A DNA stretch of 64,000 nt, taken from the NCBI GenBank assembly GCA_003154775.1, contig PMES01000054.1, positions 37,072 to 101,071 on the forward strand, given 5' to 3'. Below, one piece after another: positions 37,442 to 48,255 of the stretch. The position numbers were made by a program, and so were the translations under genes. The notes beneath the pieces were generated by a model that was given only the letters and a program-made list of their open reading frames with translations, did no database searches and was not told the DNA's origin. Numbering within the stretch: the stretch's first letter is position 1; each line of letters begins with the position of its first letter. This DNA comes from Acidobacteriota bacterium (lineage in GTDB: Bacteria; Acidobacteriota; Terriglobia; Acidiferrales; UBA7541).

Positions 37442-37553
37442 CCGAGGAACTTCGGGATCTCCGCGGCACACTTGGCTTACCCGGTACCGTTGCTCCCTTC
37501 CGGGCCTGGCGGGGTTCGCGGGACCTCGTTGCACAGAGCCCGAAGTTCCACGG
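37442..37553 (-). ncRNA. ffs: Bacterial small signal recognition particle RNA (4.5S/scRNA-type)
   Basis: Minus strand has GCCAGGCCCGGAAGGGAGCAACGG (SRP domain IV signature) inside a long hairpin closed by GGAACTTCGGG/CCCGAAGTTCC. Confidence 0.88.
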
Positions 37554-37652
37554 TTCGGCAGTCGCGCTCTTCGCGTCTGCAACCCAAAGCTTAACACACC
37601 GCCCAAACCCCCTCCAATTCCCCGGCTGCCCCGCTCGCCGAACTCTCATCCA

Positions 37653-37731
37653 TGTCATCCCGACCGGAATGGCCGACTTTTTCTCCCGTTCGCGCTGCGC
37701 GAACGTCGGCCATGAAGCGGAGGGATCTGCT
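37653..37731. repeat. Partial dispersed TGTCATCCCGA-type repeat with internal cruciform
   Basis: TGTCATCCCGA start; ATGGCCGAC...GTCGGCCAT and GTTCGCGC/GCGCGAAC inverted repeats. Confidence 0.45.
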
Positions 37732-37847
37732 TTCCTCTTCCTACCCACGGCGATTTTGCTCACGAACGGTTCAAGGTTTTTGAAAGCGCCACTCGCCTCT
37801 TGTCGGCACACGAGATCTGTTATAGATAACAATTAGATACTATTCCT

Positions 37848-39584
37848 ATGTCAAACTTGCACAGTTGGGAGATACGAGTCAGTCACGAAGGATTACACAC
37901 CTATCGTGTGGTCCGAGGCGCCACAAAAGAGGAAGCAGAGCTTAGAGCACGCCTTCAGATTGAAGCTTGGAATGCTCGCTGGGCACGGCTTGTAGCGGCT
38001 GAAGCAGCCCGACAACTGCGTATCAATAAGCGGAACTGGAGCGATCATCAAGCGGATATTGATAGGCGTGCCAGGGACGAGGCTCTCCAACTCACCAAAG
38101 AAGCTGAAGCCGAACTCGCTCTTGCAAGGAACCTACTCAGCAGCGCTCTCGGTAAGAATCACGAACTCGATTGGAAGAGCCTTAAGGATACGAATTCCTT
38201 TGCGGAACCCGAGCCTTCGCCCCCTCAACCAAAATCTCTGCAAGCCGAACCTAAAAGGACGGAGGATCGCTTTAAGACCCAACCTGTTATTGCGAATTTT
38301 GGACTCCTCGACTGGATCATTCCGGGACTGAGGAAAAAGAGGCAAAGCGAAGCAGATTCGATAAATAGATACCAAAGAGACGAAGCAGATAGGCGGTTCC
38401 AACAAGCCCACACTGAATGGGAAAAGCAATGCAGAGCGATCAGGGAAGCAAATGAGGCTGCTCTGGCTATTCACGAGAAGGCTAAAGCAGCATGGGTGCT
38501 GGCTAAGAAAGTTTTCCATGAGAAGCAGAATCATCTCAACCTCGAAGTGGAAGACCTTCAAAAACAATATGGGAATCGGTCCGAAGAGGCGCTGAAAAGA
38601 TACTGCGCTGAAGTGCTGGCCCGCTCTGAATATCCAGAGGCTTTTACAAAGGACTGTGCCATTGCTTTTGATTCGGAGGATGGCGTATTGGTCGTCGATT
38701 TTGAATTGCCGCCTCAGCACAATCTGCCCAATGTAAAGAGTGTCAAATACTCAACGGCCAGGAAGGAGTTCCAAAACACTTTCATCTCGGAGGCCGAATC
38801 TAAAAGACTGTACGATGAGGTTCTGTACCAAATTTGTCTGCGCACCCTCTACGAGCTTTTCCAGGCCGATCAGGTAGACATGATTAAGAGCATTGTGTTC
38901 AACGGTTGGGTAGATGCGGTGGACAAAGCCACAGGGGCGAACACTCATCCCTGTGTTATGACTGTCCAAGTTGCCAAGAGTGAGTTTTTGGCTCTGAATC
39001 TCAGTCAGATCGATCTGAAAGTGTGCTTTAGATCTCTAAAAGGAATATCTGGTAGCAAGCTTATCGATTTCACGCCTGTACGCCCGGTGTTGTCGCTTAA
39101 TCGGGACGATCCTCGGTTTGTTGGCTCTTACAACGTTGCGGAGGCTCTGAACGATCAGACGAATTTGGCCGCAATGGATTGGCTCGACTTTGAGAACCTG
39201 ATACGGGAACTCTTTGAGAAGGAGTTCAGCAAGGATGGAGGCGAAGTCAAGATAACCCAAGCCAGCCGAGATGGTGGAGTAGACGCCATCGCATTTGATC
39301 CCGATCCGATTCGTGGAGGGAAGATTGTCATACAGGCAAAGCGGTATACCAATACCGTAGGAGTCGCGGCAGTCAGAGATCTATTCGGCACTGTTCATAA
39401 TGAAGGCGCAACCAAGGGAATCCTCGTCACGACTTCGGATTACGGACCCGACGCCTACGAATTCATCAAGGGAAAGCCGTTGACACTTTTGAGCGGAAGT
39501 GAACTGCTCTATCTCCTGGGCAAGCACGGCTACCGGGCAAAGATAGACATAAAGGAAGCAAAAAAGTTGCTCGGGGAGTCGTGA
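37848..39584 (+). CDS. Mrr-like restriction endonuclease with N-terminal coiled coil
   Basis: LDFENLIRELFEKEF...ASRDGGVDAIAFDPDPIRGGKIVIQAKRY...VRDLFGTVHNEGATKGILVTTSDYGPDA (D-QxK Mrr_cat signature). Confidence 0.87.
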   Translation: MSNLHSWEIRVSHEGLHTYRVVRGATKEEAELRARLQIEAWNARWARLVAAEAARQLRINKRNWSDHQADIDRRARDEALQLTKEAEAELALARNLLSSALGKNHELDWKSLKDTNSFAEPEPSPPQPKSLQAEPKRTEDRFKTQPVIANFGLLDWIIPGLRKKRQSEADSINRYQRDEADRRFQQAHTEWEKQCRAIREANEAALAIHEKAKAAWVLAKKVFHEKQNHLNLEVEDLQKQYGNRSEEALKRYCAEVLARSEYPEAFTKDCAIAFDSEDGVLVVDFELPPQHNLPNVKSVKYSTARKEFQNTFISEAESKRLYDEVLYQICLRTLYELFQADQVDMIKSIVFNGWVDAVDKATGANTHPCVMTVQVAKSEFLALNLSQIDLKVCFRSLKGISGSKLIDFTPVRPVLSLNRDDPRFVGSYNVAEALNDQTNLAAMDWLDFENLIRELFEKEFSKDGGEVKITQASRDGGVDAIAFDPDPIRGGKIVIQAKRYTNTVGVAAVRDLFGTVHNEGATKGILVTTSDYGPDAYEFIKGKPLTLLSGSELLYLLGKHGYRAKIDIKEAKKLLGES

Positions 39585-39831
39585 ACGCTCTCTCATCAAC
39601 AAACAGACGAGCGGCACAGTTTTAACCTCCAAAAGCGATCTCGGGTGGCTTTCCCTTTTGGAAAGGGTGGGCCGCTCTTTGCTTCCTGGTCGCTGATCAC
39701 CGGTCGCTGGTCGCTCGTCGCTCACTCCAAGCAAGCTGCCGCACTCCGAAAGTTTTGACTTTTTCGGGGCGGACGCCGAAAATGAACCCACGCTTTGCAA
39801 TAACTGCAAAGGGTGGGGCACCCAAGCACGT

Positions 39832-41643
39832 ATGACTTATCAGGTGATTGCGCGAAAATGGCGGCCGCAGACCTTCGCGGACCTTGTCGGGCAGAAACAT
39901 GTAACGGAAACGCTGGCGAATGCGATCAAGATGAATCGCGTGGCGCACGCGTACATTTTTTCCGGGGCGCGGGGCGTGGGGAAAACCACGGCGGCGCGCA
40001 TCCTGGCCAAGGCGCTGAACTGCGTGAACGGGCCGACGCCGGAGCCTTGCGGCGAATGCGATTCGTGCAAGGAGATTGCCGCGGGGTCGTCGCTGGACGT
40101 CATTGAGATTGACGCGGCATCGAATCGCGGCATTGACCAGATTCGCGAGTTGCGGGAGATGGTGCGCTACGCGCCGGCCTCGTCTCGCAGCAAGGTGGTC
40201 ATCCTCGACGAAGCGCACATGCTGACGGGCGAGGCGTCCAACGCGCTGCTGAAGACGCTGGAGGAGCCGCCGGAACGCGTCATCTTCGTGATGGCCACGA
40301 CGCAGCCCGAAGACCTGGAAGACACCATCCGCTCGCGCGCGCAACATTTTCATTTTCGCGCGTTGACCTTCAACGAAATCACCAGCCGGCTGCAGTACAT
40401 CGCGGAAAGAGAAAATCTGAAGGTTGACGACGGCGCGCTTTCCGTGATGGCGCGCATGGCGGAAGGCAGCATGCGCGACGCCTTATCGCTGCTGGAGCAG
40501 GCACGCGCGTATTGCGGTGACGACATTCACGACGAGCCGGTGCGCAATCTCCTGGGCGTGGTGCCCGAGGATACCCTGAATGAACTTGTCGAAGCCATCG
40601 CCGGGCAATCGGCCGAGCGCGCCCTGGGCCTGGTGCACGCGTTCCAGAAAGAGGGGCGGAACCTCCAGCACTTCTGCCGCGAAGCCATTCGGCACATGCG
40701 GAACCTGCTGATTGCGCGCGTCTGCGGCGCGGATTCCGATTTGATCGCCGCCACACCGGAGCAGCGGCCCGGTCTGGCAAAGGCCGCGGCACTTTTCAGC
40801 GAAGAAGATCTGACGCGCTACTTCCAGATTCTTTTGCAGACGGAAAATGATTTGAGGCATAAACCGGACCCGCGCGTGCATCTGGAAATGGGATTGCTGC
40901 GCATGGTGAACGCGGCGCGGCTGGCTCCGCTGGAGGAATTGCTGGCACAGGCACGCGGCGGCGCAGGTGGGAACAGTGGAGGAGGCGCGGCACCGAGAAG
41001 CGCAGGATCGGGATCTGCAACACCGTCGTTCCCTTCGCGTTTCGCGTCGGCAAGTGCGTTTGCCCCGCAAGCGGAAACGAAAGCGATGGCGACAAACGCG
41101 TGGGGCGCAAGCGATGTGGCAGCCGCGGCGGTGCCCGCGCGTACTGCCGAACCAGCGAGGCAAGCGAGCGGGGCCGCGATGGCGAACGAAAAAGCATCCA
41201 TTCCCGCGCCAGAGCCCGCTAAAGTCTCGACATCCGAAGTCGCTGTGGCGGGCCTGACGGTTGCGCAAGTGGGCGAAATCAAGACAACGATTCAGGCGCA
41301 GCAGAAATTCATCGCCGAATTGCTGGAGCACGTGTCGCGCTGGGAGCTCGAAGGCGGCGAATTGCGCATTAGTTTTCCATCGGAGAAGAGCACGTTCGCG
41401 GGATTAATCGAAGGACGCGACACGCTGGAAAAGATTCGTGCCGCATCGAGCAAGGTACTAGGGCGCGCCGTTCGCGTCTGTGCTAGACTCGAAACAGGTG
41501 CGGCGAACGGCCCGAATTTGGCGAGCGCGGCACCGGCGACGCAGGAAATGCGCGCGCAGTTTGAAAATGACCCGATGGTGAAGTCCATGCTGCAGCGCTT
41601 CGGCGGGAGAATTTCCGAAGTGCGGCGGCGTGAAGAGGAATGA
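39832..41643 (+). CDS. dnaX: DNA polymerase III subunit gamma/tau
   Basis: [42 protein letters not shown], zinc module [32 protein letters not shown]. Confidence 0.95.
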   Translation: MTYQVIARKWRPQTFADLVGQKHVTETLANAIKMNRVAHAYIFSGARGVGKTTAARILAKALNCVNGPTPEPCGECDSCKEIAAGSSLDVIEIDAASNRGIDQIRELREMVRYAPASSRSKVVILDEAHMLTGEASNALLKTLEEPPERVIFVMATTQPEDLEDTIRSRAQHFHFRALTFNEITSRLQYIAERENLKVDDGALSVMARMAEGSMRDALSLLEQARAYCGDDIHDEPVRNLLGVVPEDTLNELVEAIAGQSAERALGLVHAFQKEGRNLQHFCREAIRHMRNLLIARVCGADSDLIAATPEQRPGLAKAAALFSEEDLTRYFQILLQTENDLRHKPDPRVHLEMGLLRMVNAARLAPLEELLAQARGGAGGNSGGGAAPRSAGSGSATPSFPSRFASASAFAPQAETKAMATNAWGASDVAAAAVPARTAEPARQASGAAMANEKASIPAPEPAKVSTSEVAVAGLTVAQVGEIKTTIQAQQKFIAELLEHVSRWELEGGELRISFPSEKSTFAGLIEGRDTLEKIRAASSKVLGRAVRVCARLETGAANGPNLASAAPATQEMRAQFENDPMVKSMLQRFGGRISEVRRREEE

Positions 41644-41674
41644 AGTCGCACTGAAAGGTGAGGCTTTGAAAATT

Positions 41675-42001
41675 ATGGAAGTCAACGCTCTCCAACAGAT
41701 GCTTTCGCGGCTGCGGCAGGTGCAGGAAGACCTGCAGCGGCAAGTGAACTCCGTCGCGGTGGAGGCTTCGGCCGGCGGCGGCATGGTCACGGTGAAGATG
41801 AACGGCCAGAAACAAGTGCTGGACGTTAAGATCGAAGCGGAAGTGTATGCGAGCAAGGATCAGGAGATGCTGCAGGATTTGCTGCGGGCAGCGATGAATG
41901 AAGCTTCACGGCGCGTGGATGAAGAGCTGGCTAACCAGATGCGGAACCTTGCGGGCGGCATACCCGGCATGGCGGGATTGAAAATTCCAGGATTGTTCTA
42001 G
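41675..42001 (+). CDS. YbaB/EbfC-family nucleoid-associated protein
   Basis: [46 protein letters not shown]; follows dnaX. Confidence 0.92.
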   Translation: MEVNALQQMLSRLRQVQEDLQRQVNSVAVEASAGGGMVTVKMNGQKQVLDVKIEAEVYASKDQEMLQDLLRAAMNEASRRVDEELANQMRNLAGGIPGMAGLKIPGLF

Positions 42002-42090
42002 CCCCTGCTACTCGGATTAGAGATCGAATTCCCTTCCAACAAAACTGAATCATACGAAGACGCCAAGTCCTCAGCGAGGCGTTGCGCGTT

Positions 42091-44004
42091 TTAGTGCAAC
42101 ACGGGGAGCACGAGCGCGGAGGCGTTGGACTTGGAGTGATAGACGCGCTCGGTGGCTTTCTGGAAATCGGCTGCGGTGGCTTCCGGAATATTCACGAACT
42201 TTTGGGGGTTGCGATCGACCAGGGGAAACCAGGTGCTCTGGATCTGCACCATGATGCGATGGCCGCGGCGAAAGGTGTGGTTGATGTCCGGCAAAGCAAA
42301 ATTGAGCGCAGTGGGCTGGCCGGGCACAAAGGGTTCGGGCCGCTCGAAGGTGTTGCGGAATTTTCCGCGGAAGGGTTCGCCGCGCACCAGTTGCTCGTAA
42401 CCGCCCATTTTTACTTCTTTGGGATTAGGATCAGGATTCGGAAAATCGTCGGGGTAGACATCGATGAGTTTCACGACGTAGTCGGAATCGGTGCCCGAGG
42501 TGGAAACCCACAGGTGCGGCGCAACCGCCCCAGAAACGGTAATGTCTTCGTCCAGCGGCGCGGTCTGATAAACGAGCACGTCCGGACGCTTGGCGGCGAA
42601 GCGCTGGTCGGCGTCCATGTAGGTTTGCGGGACGCCAAGCGCGGGGAAATTCACGAAGGGCACGGGGTGGGCCGGATCGCTGACATACTCATCAAAACTG
42701 CCGGTTGATTCCGTGGGCGGATCAAAGGAAAGCCGACCGCCCGAATGAAGATAGAGCGAGCGCGGCTCCGCATTTTTCGGCGGCCAGGAATCGTAGCGGC
42801 GCCAGACATTCGTGCCCGTTTCAAACATCAAGGCGCGCGGAAGATTGGCGTTGCCCTCGCTCTTCAGATACTGGCGGAAAAAAGGCAGCAGCACGTTGTC
42901 GTTGAAGAATGGGGTATTTTTGGCGGCGAAGTCGACGTCACCGAGGTGATCGCCTTCCCCATGAGCCCAGCCGCCGTGAACCCACGGGCCCATCACCAGC
43001 GTGTCCGGCGTATCGGGATTGAATTTCGCCACTGCTTGAAACACTTTTCCCGGGCCGACCAGATCCTCGGCGTCAAACCAGCCGCCAACGGCGAGCACGG
43101 CGCAATGCACATTCTTCATGAAGGCGGAAATGTTGCGCGCCTTCCACCAATCGTCGTAGTTGGGATGATTGACCTGATCATCCCAATAGACGCTGTAGTC
43201 CTTCAGATAGCGGCTTCTGGCGTTGGAGAGCGGCCCCATCTGCAGGTAGAAGTCGTAGCCATCGGTGGTGCCGTAATCGAAGTGCGGCCATTCGTCCGGC
43301 GCCGGAGCGATTTCGGTGCGCGGCCTAAAAATTACATAGAAACCTAAATTGGCCTCCAGCATGAACGCGCCGTTGTGATAGGCGTCATCGCCCATGTAAA
43401 GGTCGGTGACCGGCGCTTGCGGCGACGCGGCTTTCAGCGCGGGATGCGAATTGATGATGCTCGCGGCGGTGTAAAAACCGTCGTAGGAAATCCCGAAGAT
43501 GCCGGCTTTGCCGTTGTTGTTGGGAACATTGTGCAACAGCCATTCAATGGTGTCGTAGCAATCGGTGCTTTCGTCCACGTCTTTCGCCGACTTTTTGTTT
43601 TCCTTGTGCGGCGTGACTTCGACGAAATCGCCTTCGGAGAGAAAGCGCCCGCGGGCATCCTGATACACGAAGATGAATCCATCGCGCGCGAAGCTTTCGC
43701 TGGGCCCCAGCGATTTGCGGTAGCGATCCGGGCCGTACGGATCAATACCGTAGGGCGTGCGATTGATGAGGAAAGGATACGCGTGCGAGGCGTCCTTCGG
43801 CACGTAAACGGCGGTGAAGAGCTTGACGCCATCGCGCATGGGGATGCGGAATTCATACTTGGTGTAGTGCGCCTTGAGGTCGTACGCCGGTGGATTTTCG
43901 GGCTTGGCTTGCGCCTGGAGAATCGTGGGCAGGAGCAATAGCACGGCGCAAAAAAGCAGGAATAGACGCCGTGATGGCGCGGCATTCTGGCGGAAGGGGC
44001 TCAT
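42091..44004 (-). CDS. CocE/NonD-family hydrolase (X-Pro dipeptidyl-peptidase S15-like)
   Basis: IPMRDGVKLFTAVYVPKDASHAYPFLINRTPYG, GIFGISYDGFYTAASI; signal peptide. Confidence 0.9.
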   Translation of the reverse strand: MSPFRQNAAPSRRLFLLFCAVLLLLPTILQAQAKPENPPAYDLKAHYTKYEFRIPMRDGVKLFTAVYVPKDASHAYPFLINRTPYGIDPYGPDRYRKSLGPSESFARDGFIFVYQDARGRFLSEGDFVEVTPHKENKKSAKDVDESTDCYDTIEWLLHNVPNNNGKAGIFGISYDGFYTAASIINSHPALKAASPQAPVTDLYMGDDAYHNGAFMLEANLGFYVIFRPRTEIAPAPDEWPHFDYGTTDGYDFYLQMGPLSNARSRYLKDYSVYWDDQVNHPNYDDWWKARNISAFMKNVHCAVLAVGGWFDAEDLVGPGKVFQAVAKFNPDTPDTLVMGPWVHGGWAHGEGDHLGDVDFAAKNTPFFNDNVLLPFFRQYLKSEGNANLPRALMFETGTNVWRRYDSWPPKNAEPRSLYLHSGGRLSFDPPTESTGSFDEYVSDPAHPVPFVNFPALGVPQTYMDADQRFAAKRPDVLVYQTAPLDEDITVSGAVAPHLWVSTSGTDSDYVVKLIDVYPDDFPNPDPNPKEVKMGGYEQLVRGEPFRGKFRNTFERPEPFVPGQPTALNFALPDINHTFRRGHRIMVQIQSTWFPLVDRNPQKFVNIPEATAADFQKATERVYHSKSNASALVLPVLH

Positions 44005-44163
44005 GCGGTTGCTCCTTGAAAATTAGCAGGCGAATTATCCTGTGGAACCTTACTTGGCGAAGAGGCTAGTGTCAACCGATTCGCAGAAAACGTTGCAACG
44101 GATTGCCGGCGGGGCTTTCTCATCAGGCGCAGCTTATTGGTTGTTCAAGTTCAGCACAGCATC

Positions 44164-44275
44164 GTCATTCTGAAGCGATGTGATGAGGATCGGCGAGGGG
44201 GCTCAACCCTGCAATCATGCACGGTGCTGTAGTTGAGATCCTTCGGGGCGCAAACGACGCGTCCCTCAGGATGAC
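44164..44275. repeat. MITE/REP-like dispersed element (second copy)
   Basis: GTCATTCTGA...TCAGGATGAC inverted ends (9/10), with internal GATCCTTCGG as in related elements. Confidence 0.55.
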
Positions 44276-44351
44276 AGTTTACTGTTGTGTCTGAGGACCC
44301 GGCCAAATTGTGCCTCTTGAGAAATTCCCGACCTTCCTGTGGGACAACCTG

Positions 44352-46313
44352 CTAGCGGGAAACCGCGCGGAACGGTATGGGGGCGCGCCGAGACTCCTGG
44401 AGTTGCAGATGGGGACGCAACTTCTCCAGGGCCGCCGTTGCCGTAAGGCCGTATTTCGCGCGGAGCTGTTCTGGTTTGCCGTGTTCGATGAACTGGTCGG
44501 GCCAGCCGATGCGCACAACCGGCTTTTGAATGCCAAGATTGTTGAGTTCTTCAAGGACTGCGCTGCCAAAGCCGCCCATGAGCACGTGATCTTCCAGCGT
44601 GAGAATCACATCTACATTCCGGGCGAAGAATTCCAGAGTCTGCGCGTCCAAGGGCTTGCTGAAGCGCGCGTTGATCACCGCCGTGCTGACGTCCTCCTTT
44701 TCAAGTTGCGCGGCAACCTCTTCGGCCAGCGGCACCATGGCGCCCAAAGCAAAGATCGCGACACGGTCGTTTTCGGAGTAGCGCAGGATTTCCGCCTTGC
44801 CGATGGGAATGACTTTGGGAAACGGCTTCATTTCCACGCCCATACCGGCGCCGCGAGGATACCGGATGGCGATAGGGCCATTGTGGAGCGTCGCAGTATA
44901 AAGCATGTCCGCAAGTTCGTCTTCGTCCTTGGGAACCATGTGCACGATGTTGGGGATTCCGCGCAAATAACTGATGTCGAAGAGGCCGTGATGCGTGGGG
45001 CCATCGTCGCCGGAAAGGCTGCCGCGATCCATGCAGAAAACCACGGGAAGATTCTGCAGGCAGACGTCGTGGACGATAGGATCGAAAGCGCGCTGCAGAA
45101 AGGTGGAATAGATGGCCACAACGGGCTTCAGTCCCTTGACGGCCAAGCCCGCGGCAAAGAGCACAGCGTGTTCCTCGGCGATGCCCACATCGAAATATTT
45201 TCCGGGATGCTTTGCCTGGAAGCGGTCGAGCGCGGTGCCATTGGGCATCGCCGCGGTGATGGCCACGATGTTGGGATCGCGGTCCGCCAGTTTGTTCAGC
45301 GTATCGGCGAAGACTTCGGAGTAGGTTGGCGTCCCGGCCGGCTTCGTTTCGCCCGTCTCAGGATCGTAAGGGCCGAGACCATGGAATTTCTTCTGCTTTT
45401 GCATGGCCGGCTCAAAGCCCTTTCCCTTCGTGGTGAGCACATGGAGCAGGCACGGGCGCTTCTGCCGCTTCAGCGATTCAAGCGTGTGGATCAGAGTTGG
45501 AATGTCGTGGCCATCGATGGGTCCGTAATACTTCAAGCCGAATTCCTCGAAGATGACGCTGGGCAGCAGCATGCTTTTGGCGGCTTCTTCGGCTTTCTTT
45601 GCCAGACGAAAGGCACTCTGCCCGCCGATTAGTTTCACGAATTTTCCGGCGTGGCCGTGCAACGCGTCGAACTGGGGATGGGTGACGATCCTGTTCAAGT
45701 AAGCGGCAATAGCTCCGACGTTTTTGTCGATGGACCACTCGTTGTCATTCAGGATGACCAGCAGCTTTTCCGTATGATGGGCGATATTGTTCAGCGCTTC
45801 GAAGGTGATGCCACAAGTAAACGCGGCATCGCCCGCGAGCGCCACCACGTGTTCGGACCCGCCTTGTTTGTCTCGCGCCACGGCCATGCCCAAAGCCGCG
45901 GAGAGCGCCGTACCGGCGTGGCCCGCACCGTAACAATCATGTTCGCTTTCCGTGCGCAGCATGAAGCCGTTCAAGCCGCCGGGCTTACGAATGGTGTGAA
46001 AAAGGTCGCGCCGCCCGGTGAGTAATTTGTGGACGTAGGCCTGGTGGCTGACGTCGAAAACAAAATGATCCTTGGGCGTGTCAAAAACGTAGTGCATGGC
46101 GATGGTGAGTTCCACGACGCCCAGATTCGGGCCCAGGTGCCCGCCATTCTTCGCGAGAACGTTGATGAGTTCCTCGCGGATTTCCGCCGCGAGCTGCTCG
46201 AGTTGCGAAAAGTTGAGTTGCTTTACGTCCGCGGGGGAGCGGATTCCGTCAAGTAGTTGAGCCATATCCTCTGAACATGACCTTGCTTGCGAGTTAGATG
46301 AGGGGTTCTCCAT
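44352..46313 (-). CDS. dxs: 1-deoxy-D-xylulose-5-phosphate synthase
   Basis: GHLGPNLGVVELTIAMHYVFDTPKDHFVFDVSHQAYVHKLLTGR, GDAAFTCGITFEALNN, DRGSLSGDDGPTHHGLFDISYLR. Confidence 0.95.
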   Translation of the reverse strand: MENPSSNSQARSCSEDMAQLLDGIRSPADVKQLNFSQLEQLAAEIREELINVLAKNGGHLGPNLGVVELTIAMHYVFDTPKDHFVFDVSHQAYVHKLLTGRRDLFHTIRKPGGLNGFMLRTESEHDCYGAGHAGTALSAALGMAVARDKQGGSEHVVALAGDAAFTCGITFEALNNIAHHTEKLLVILNDNEWSIDKNVGAIAAYLNRIVTHPQFDALHGHAGKFVKLIGGQSAFRLAKKAEEAAKSMLLPSVIFEEFGLKYYGPIDGHDIPTLIHTLESLKRQKRPCLLHVLTTKGKGFEPAMQKQKKFHGLGPYDPETGETKPAGTPTYSEVFADTLNKLADRDPNIVAITAAMPNGTALDRFQAKHPGKYFDVGIAEEHAVLFAAGLAVKGLKPVVAIYSTFLQRAFDPIVHDVCLQNLPVVFCMDRGSLSGDDGPTHHGLFDISYLRGIPNIVHMVPKDEDELADMLYTATLHNGPIAIRYPRGAGMGVEMKPFPKVIPIGKAEILRYSENDRVAIFALGAMVPLAEEVAAQLEKEDVSTAVINARFSKPLDAQTLEFFARNVDVILTLEDHVLMGGFGSAVLEELNNLGIQKPVVRIGWPDQFIEHGKPEQLRAKYGLTATAALEKLRPHLQLQESRRAPIPFRAVSR

Positions 46314-46377
46314 AAAGGATACCAGAAAATCGGCGGCGGGTTTGCTTCGGTAAGCACGCCTGTGCTACACAAGGGAC

Positions 46378-46977
46378 ATGCCTGATTTTGCCGCTCCCGT
46401 GGAAAGACTCATCGACGAACTGAAGCACCTGCCCGGCATCGGGCAGAAGACCGCGCAGCGCCTGGCCTTCCATTTATTGCGGGCAACGCCGGAGGAGGCC
46501 CTCTCGCTGGCCGAAGCCATCCGCGACGCCAAGGAAAAGATCCGCACCTGCACGGTCTGCTACAACATCACGGATACCGATCCGTGTCTCTATTGCGTGG
46601 GACCCACGCGGAACAAGCGCACCATCTGCGTTGTGGAGGAAGCGCATAACATTATGGCCATCGAGAAGACGCGCGCGTATAGCGGGATGTATCACGTGCT
46701 GGGCGGCTCGCTTTCGCCTTTGCAGGGACGCGGGCCGGAGCAACTGCACATCAAGAGCCTGATCGAACGCCTGAAAGGCGGCACGGTCGAGGAAATCATC
46801 ATCGCCACGAATCCCAATGCCGAAGGCGAAGCGACCGCCATCTACCTGTCGAAATTGCTGAAGCCGCTGGGCGTGCGCGTCACACGCATCGGCGTGGGCA
46901 TTCCCGTGGGCGCGGATCTGGAATATGCCGACGAAGTCACCATGCTGAAGGCCATGGAAGGGCGGCGCGAGCTGTGA
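46378..46977 (+). CDS. recR: Recombination protein RecR
   Basis: [24 protein letters not shown], zinc [16 protein letters not shown], Toprim [33 protein letters not shown]. Confidence 0.95.
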   Translation: MPDFAAPVERLIDELKHLPGIGQKTAQRLAFHLLRATPEEALSLAEAIRDAKEKIRTCTVCYNITDTDPCLYCVGPTRNKRTICVVEEAHNIMAIEKTRAYSGMYHVLGGSLSPLQGRGPEQLHIKSLIERLKGGTVEEIIIATNPNAEGEATAIYLSKLLKPLGVRVTRIGVGIPVGADLEYADEVTMLKAMEGRREL

Positions 46978-47120
46978 CGCCAGGAGGGATTCGGGATAGC
47001 AGCGATCCGATTTCTGAAGACTTGCCGGCCGACGGTTAGGGTCTGGAATAGAGAACAGTGGCGAAGTACTATCTTGCGTTGCGCGGGTAAGACCCCCGGC
47101 CTGCGAGAGAGTTCGGATCC

Positions 47121-48083
47121 ATGCCCATTTCTCCGCGATTCTCGGCGATCCGCGAAGCGCAAGAGCTGCTGTTGGAGCATTTCGGGCCAACGCCGCTGAT
47201 CAAGTCGAAAACCCTGGGCAGTGCGGGCGCTCAGGTTTACCTTAAAAACGAAACGGTGCTTCCGACGGGCTCATTCAAGCCGCGCGGCGCGCTCTTCGCC
47301 CTCGCCAGCAACCTGAAACGCCGCCGCATCGAGGAAGTGATCGCTTGCAGCACCGGCAATCATGGCGCGGCGGTCGCGTTTGCCGCGAGTTCCCTGGGCG
47401 TGCCAGCCACCATTTTCCTGCCGGAGCATCCGGTTCCCGTGAAACGCAAAAAAATTGAGCAACTGGGTGCGCGGATCGTGGACACGGGCAGCCCCGACCT
47501 TGCCGGCGCATTTCAGCACGCGAACGAGTACGCGCGGCGCCCCGGCGTCTATTTCTTGAATGATGCCACCGATCCCGATCTTCCCGCGGGCCCTGCCACG
47601 ATCGCCATGGAACTCCTCGAGCAGTTGCCCGCGATGACCACCGTGATTGTGCCGATGGGAGACACGGCGCTGATCCGCGGCATCGGCGCGGCATTGAAGC
47701 AGCGCGCGCCTTCCGTGAGAGTCGTCGGCGTGCAAGCGGAACGCGCGCCCTCCTATTATTTGTCGTGGCAACAGGGCAAGGCGGTGCAAACCGACACGTG
47801 CAACACTTGCGCCGATGGATTGGCGACACGCACGCCCGACGAAGGCAATGTGGCGAGCATCCGCGAGGTGGTGGACGAGGTGCTGCTGGTCAAAGAGGAA
47901 GAAATGCTCGACGCCATCCGACGACTTCGCAGGGAGGAGGGACTTTTGGCGGAGCCCGCGGGCGCCGCCGCTGTGGCAGCGTATCTAAGCAGTGGACCGC
48001 GCACGGGGCAAACAGCATTGCTTGTCACCGGGCGCAATATTTCCGAGGCGGTGCGGCAGCAGGCGGGAATTGCCGCAGGCTGA
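47121..48083 (+). CDS. PLP-dependent threonine/serine dehydratase family
   Basis: PLP lysine motif LPTGSFKPRGALFAL; CSTGNHGAAVAFAASSLG; AEPAGAAAVAAYL. Confidence 0.88.
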   Translation: MPISPRFSAIREAQELLLEHFGPTPLIKSKTLGSAGAQVYLKNETVLPTGSFKPRGALFALASNLKRRRIEEVIACSTGNHGAAVAFAASSLGVPATIFLPEHPVPVKRKKIEQLGARIVDTGSPDLAGAFQHANEYARRPGVYFLNDATDPDLPAGPATIAMELLEQLPAMTTVIVPMGDTALIRGIGAALKQRAPSVRVVGVQAERAPSYYLSWQQGKAVQTDTCNTCADGLATRTPDEGNVASIREVVDEVLLVKEEEMLDAIRRLRREEGLLAEPAGAAAVAAYLSSGPRTGQTALLVTGRNISEAVRQQAGIAAG

Positions 48084-48196
48084 CCGCAAATGCAAGCAGA
48101 AAAAACGGAAAACTCGTGAACCGGCAGCGCTAGTACGTCTAGGATGTTTGTCCCTCTAGGCAAGCAGAGCAATTCAGGATAAAGTTTGAATCCCGC

Positions 48197-48240
48197 GGTG
48201 GAAGTCCCCACCATATCGCGACTGGTTCGACACGAACCGG
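48197..48240 (+). promoter_or_regulatory. Two tandem hairpins directly upstream of the RBS of the DUF962-like gene
   Basis: GGTGG..CCACC and CTGGTTCG-ACA-CGAACCGG, then AGGAGGTGCGCAATG. Confidence 0.35.
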
Positions 48241-48255
48241 TGCAGGAGGTGCGCA

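Noticed and set aside
44310-45632. 440-aa plus-strand ORF
   Set aside because: Antisense to dxs, no recognisable domain
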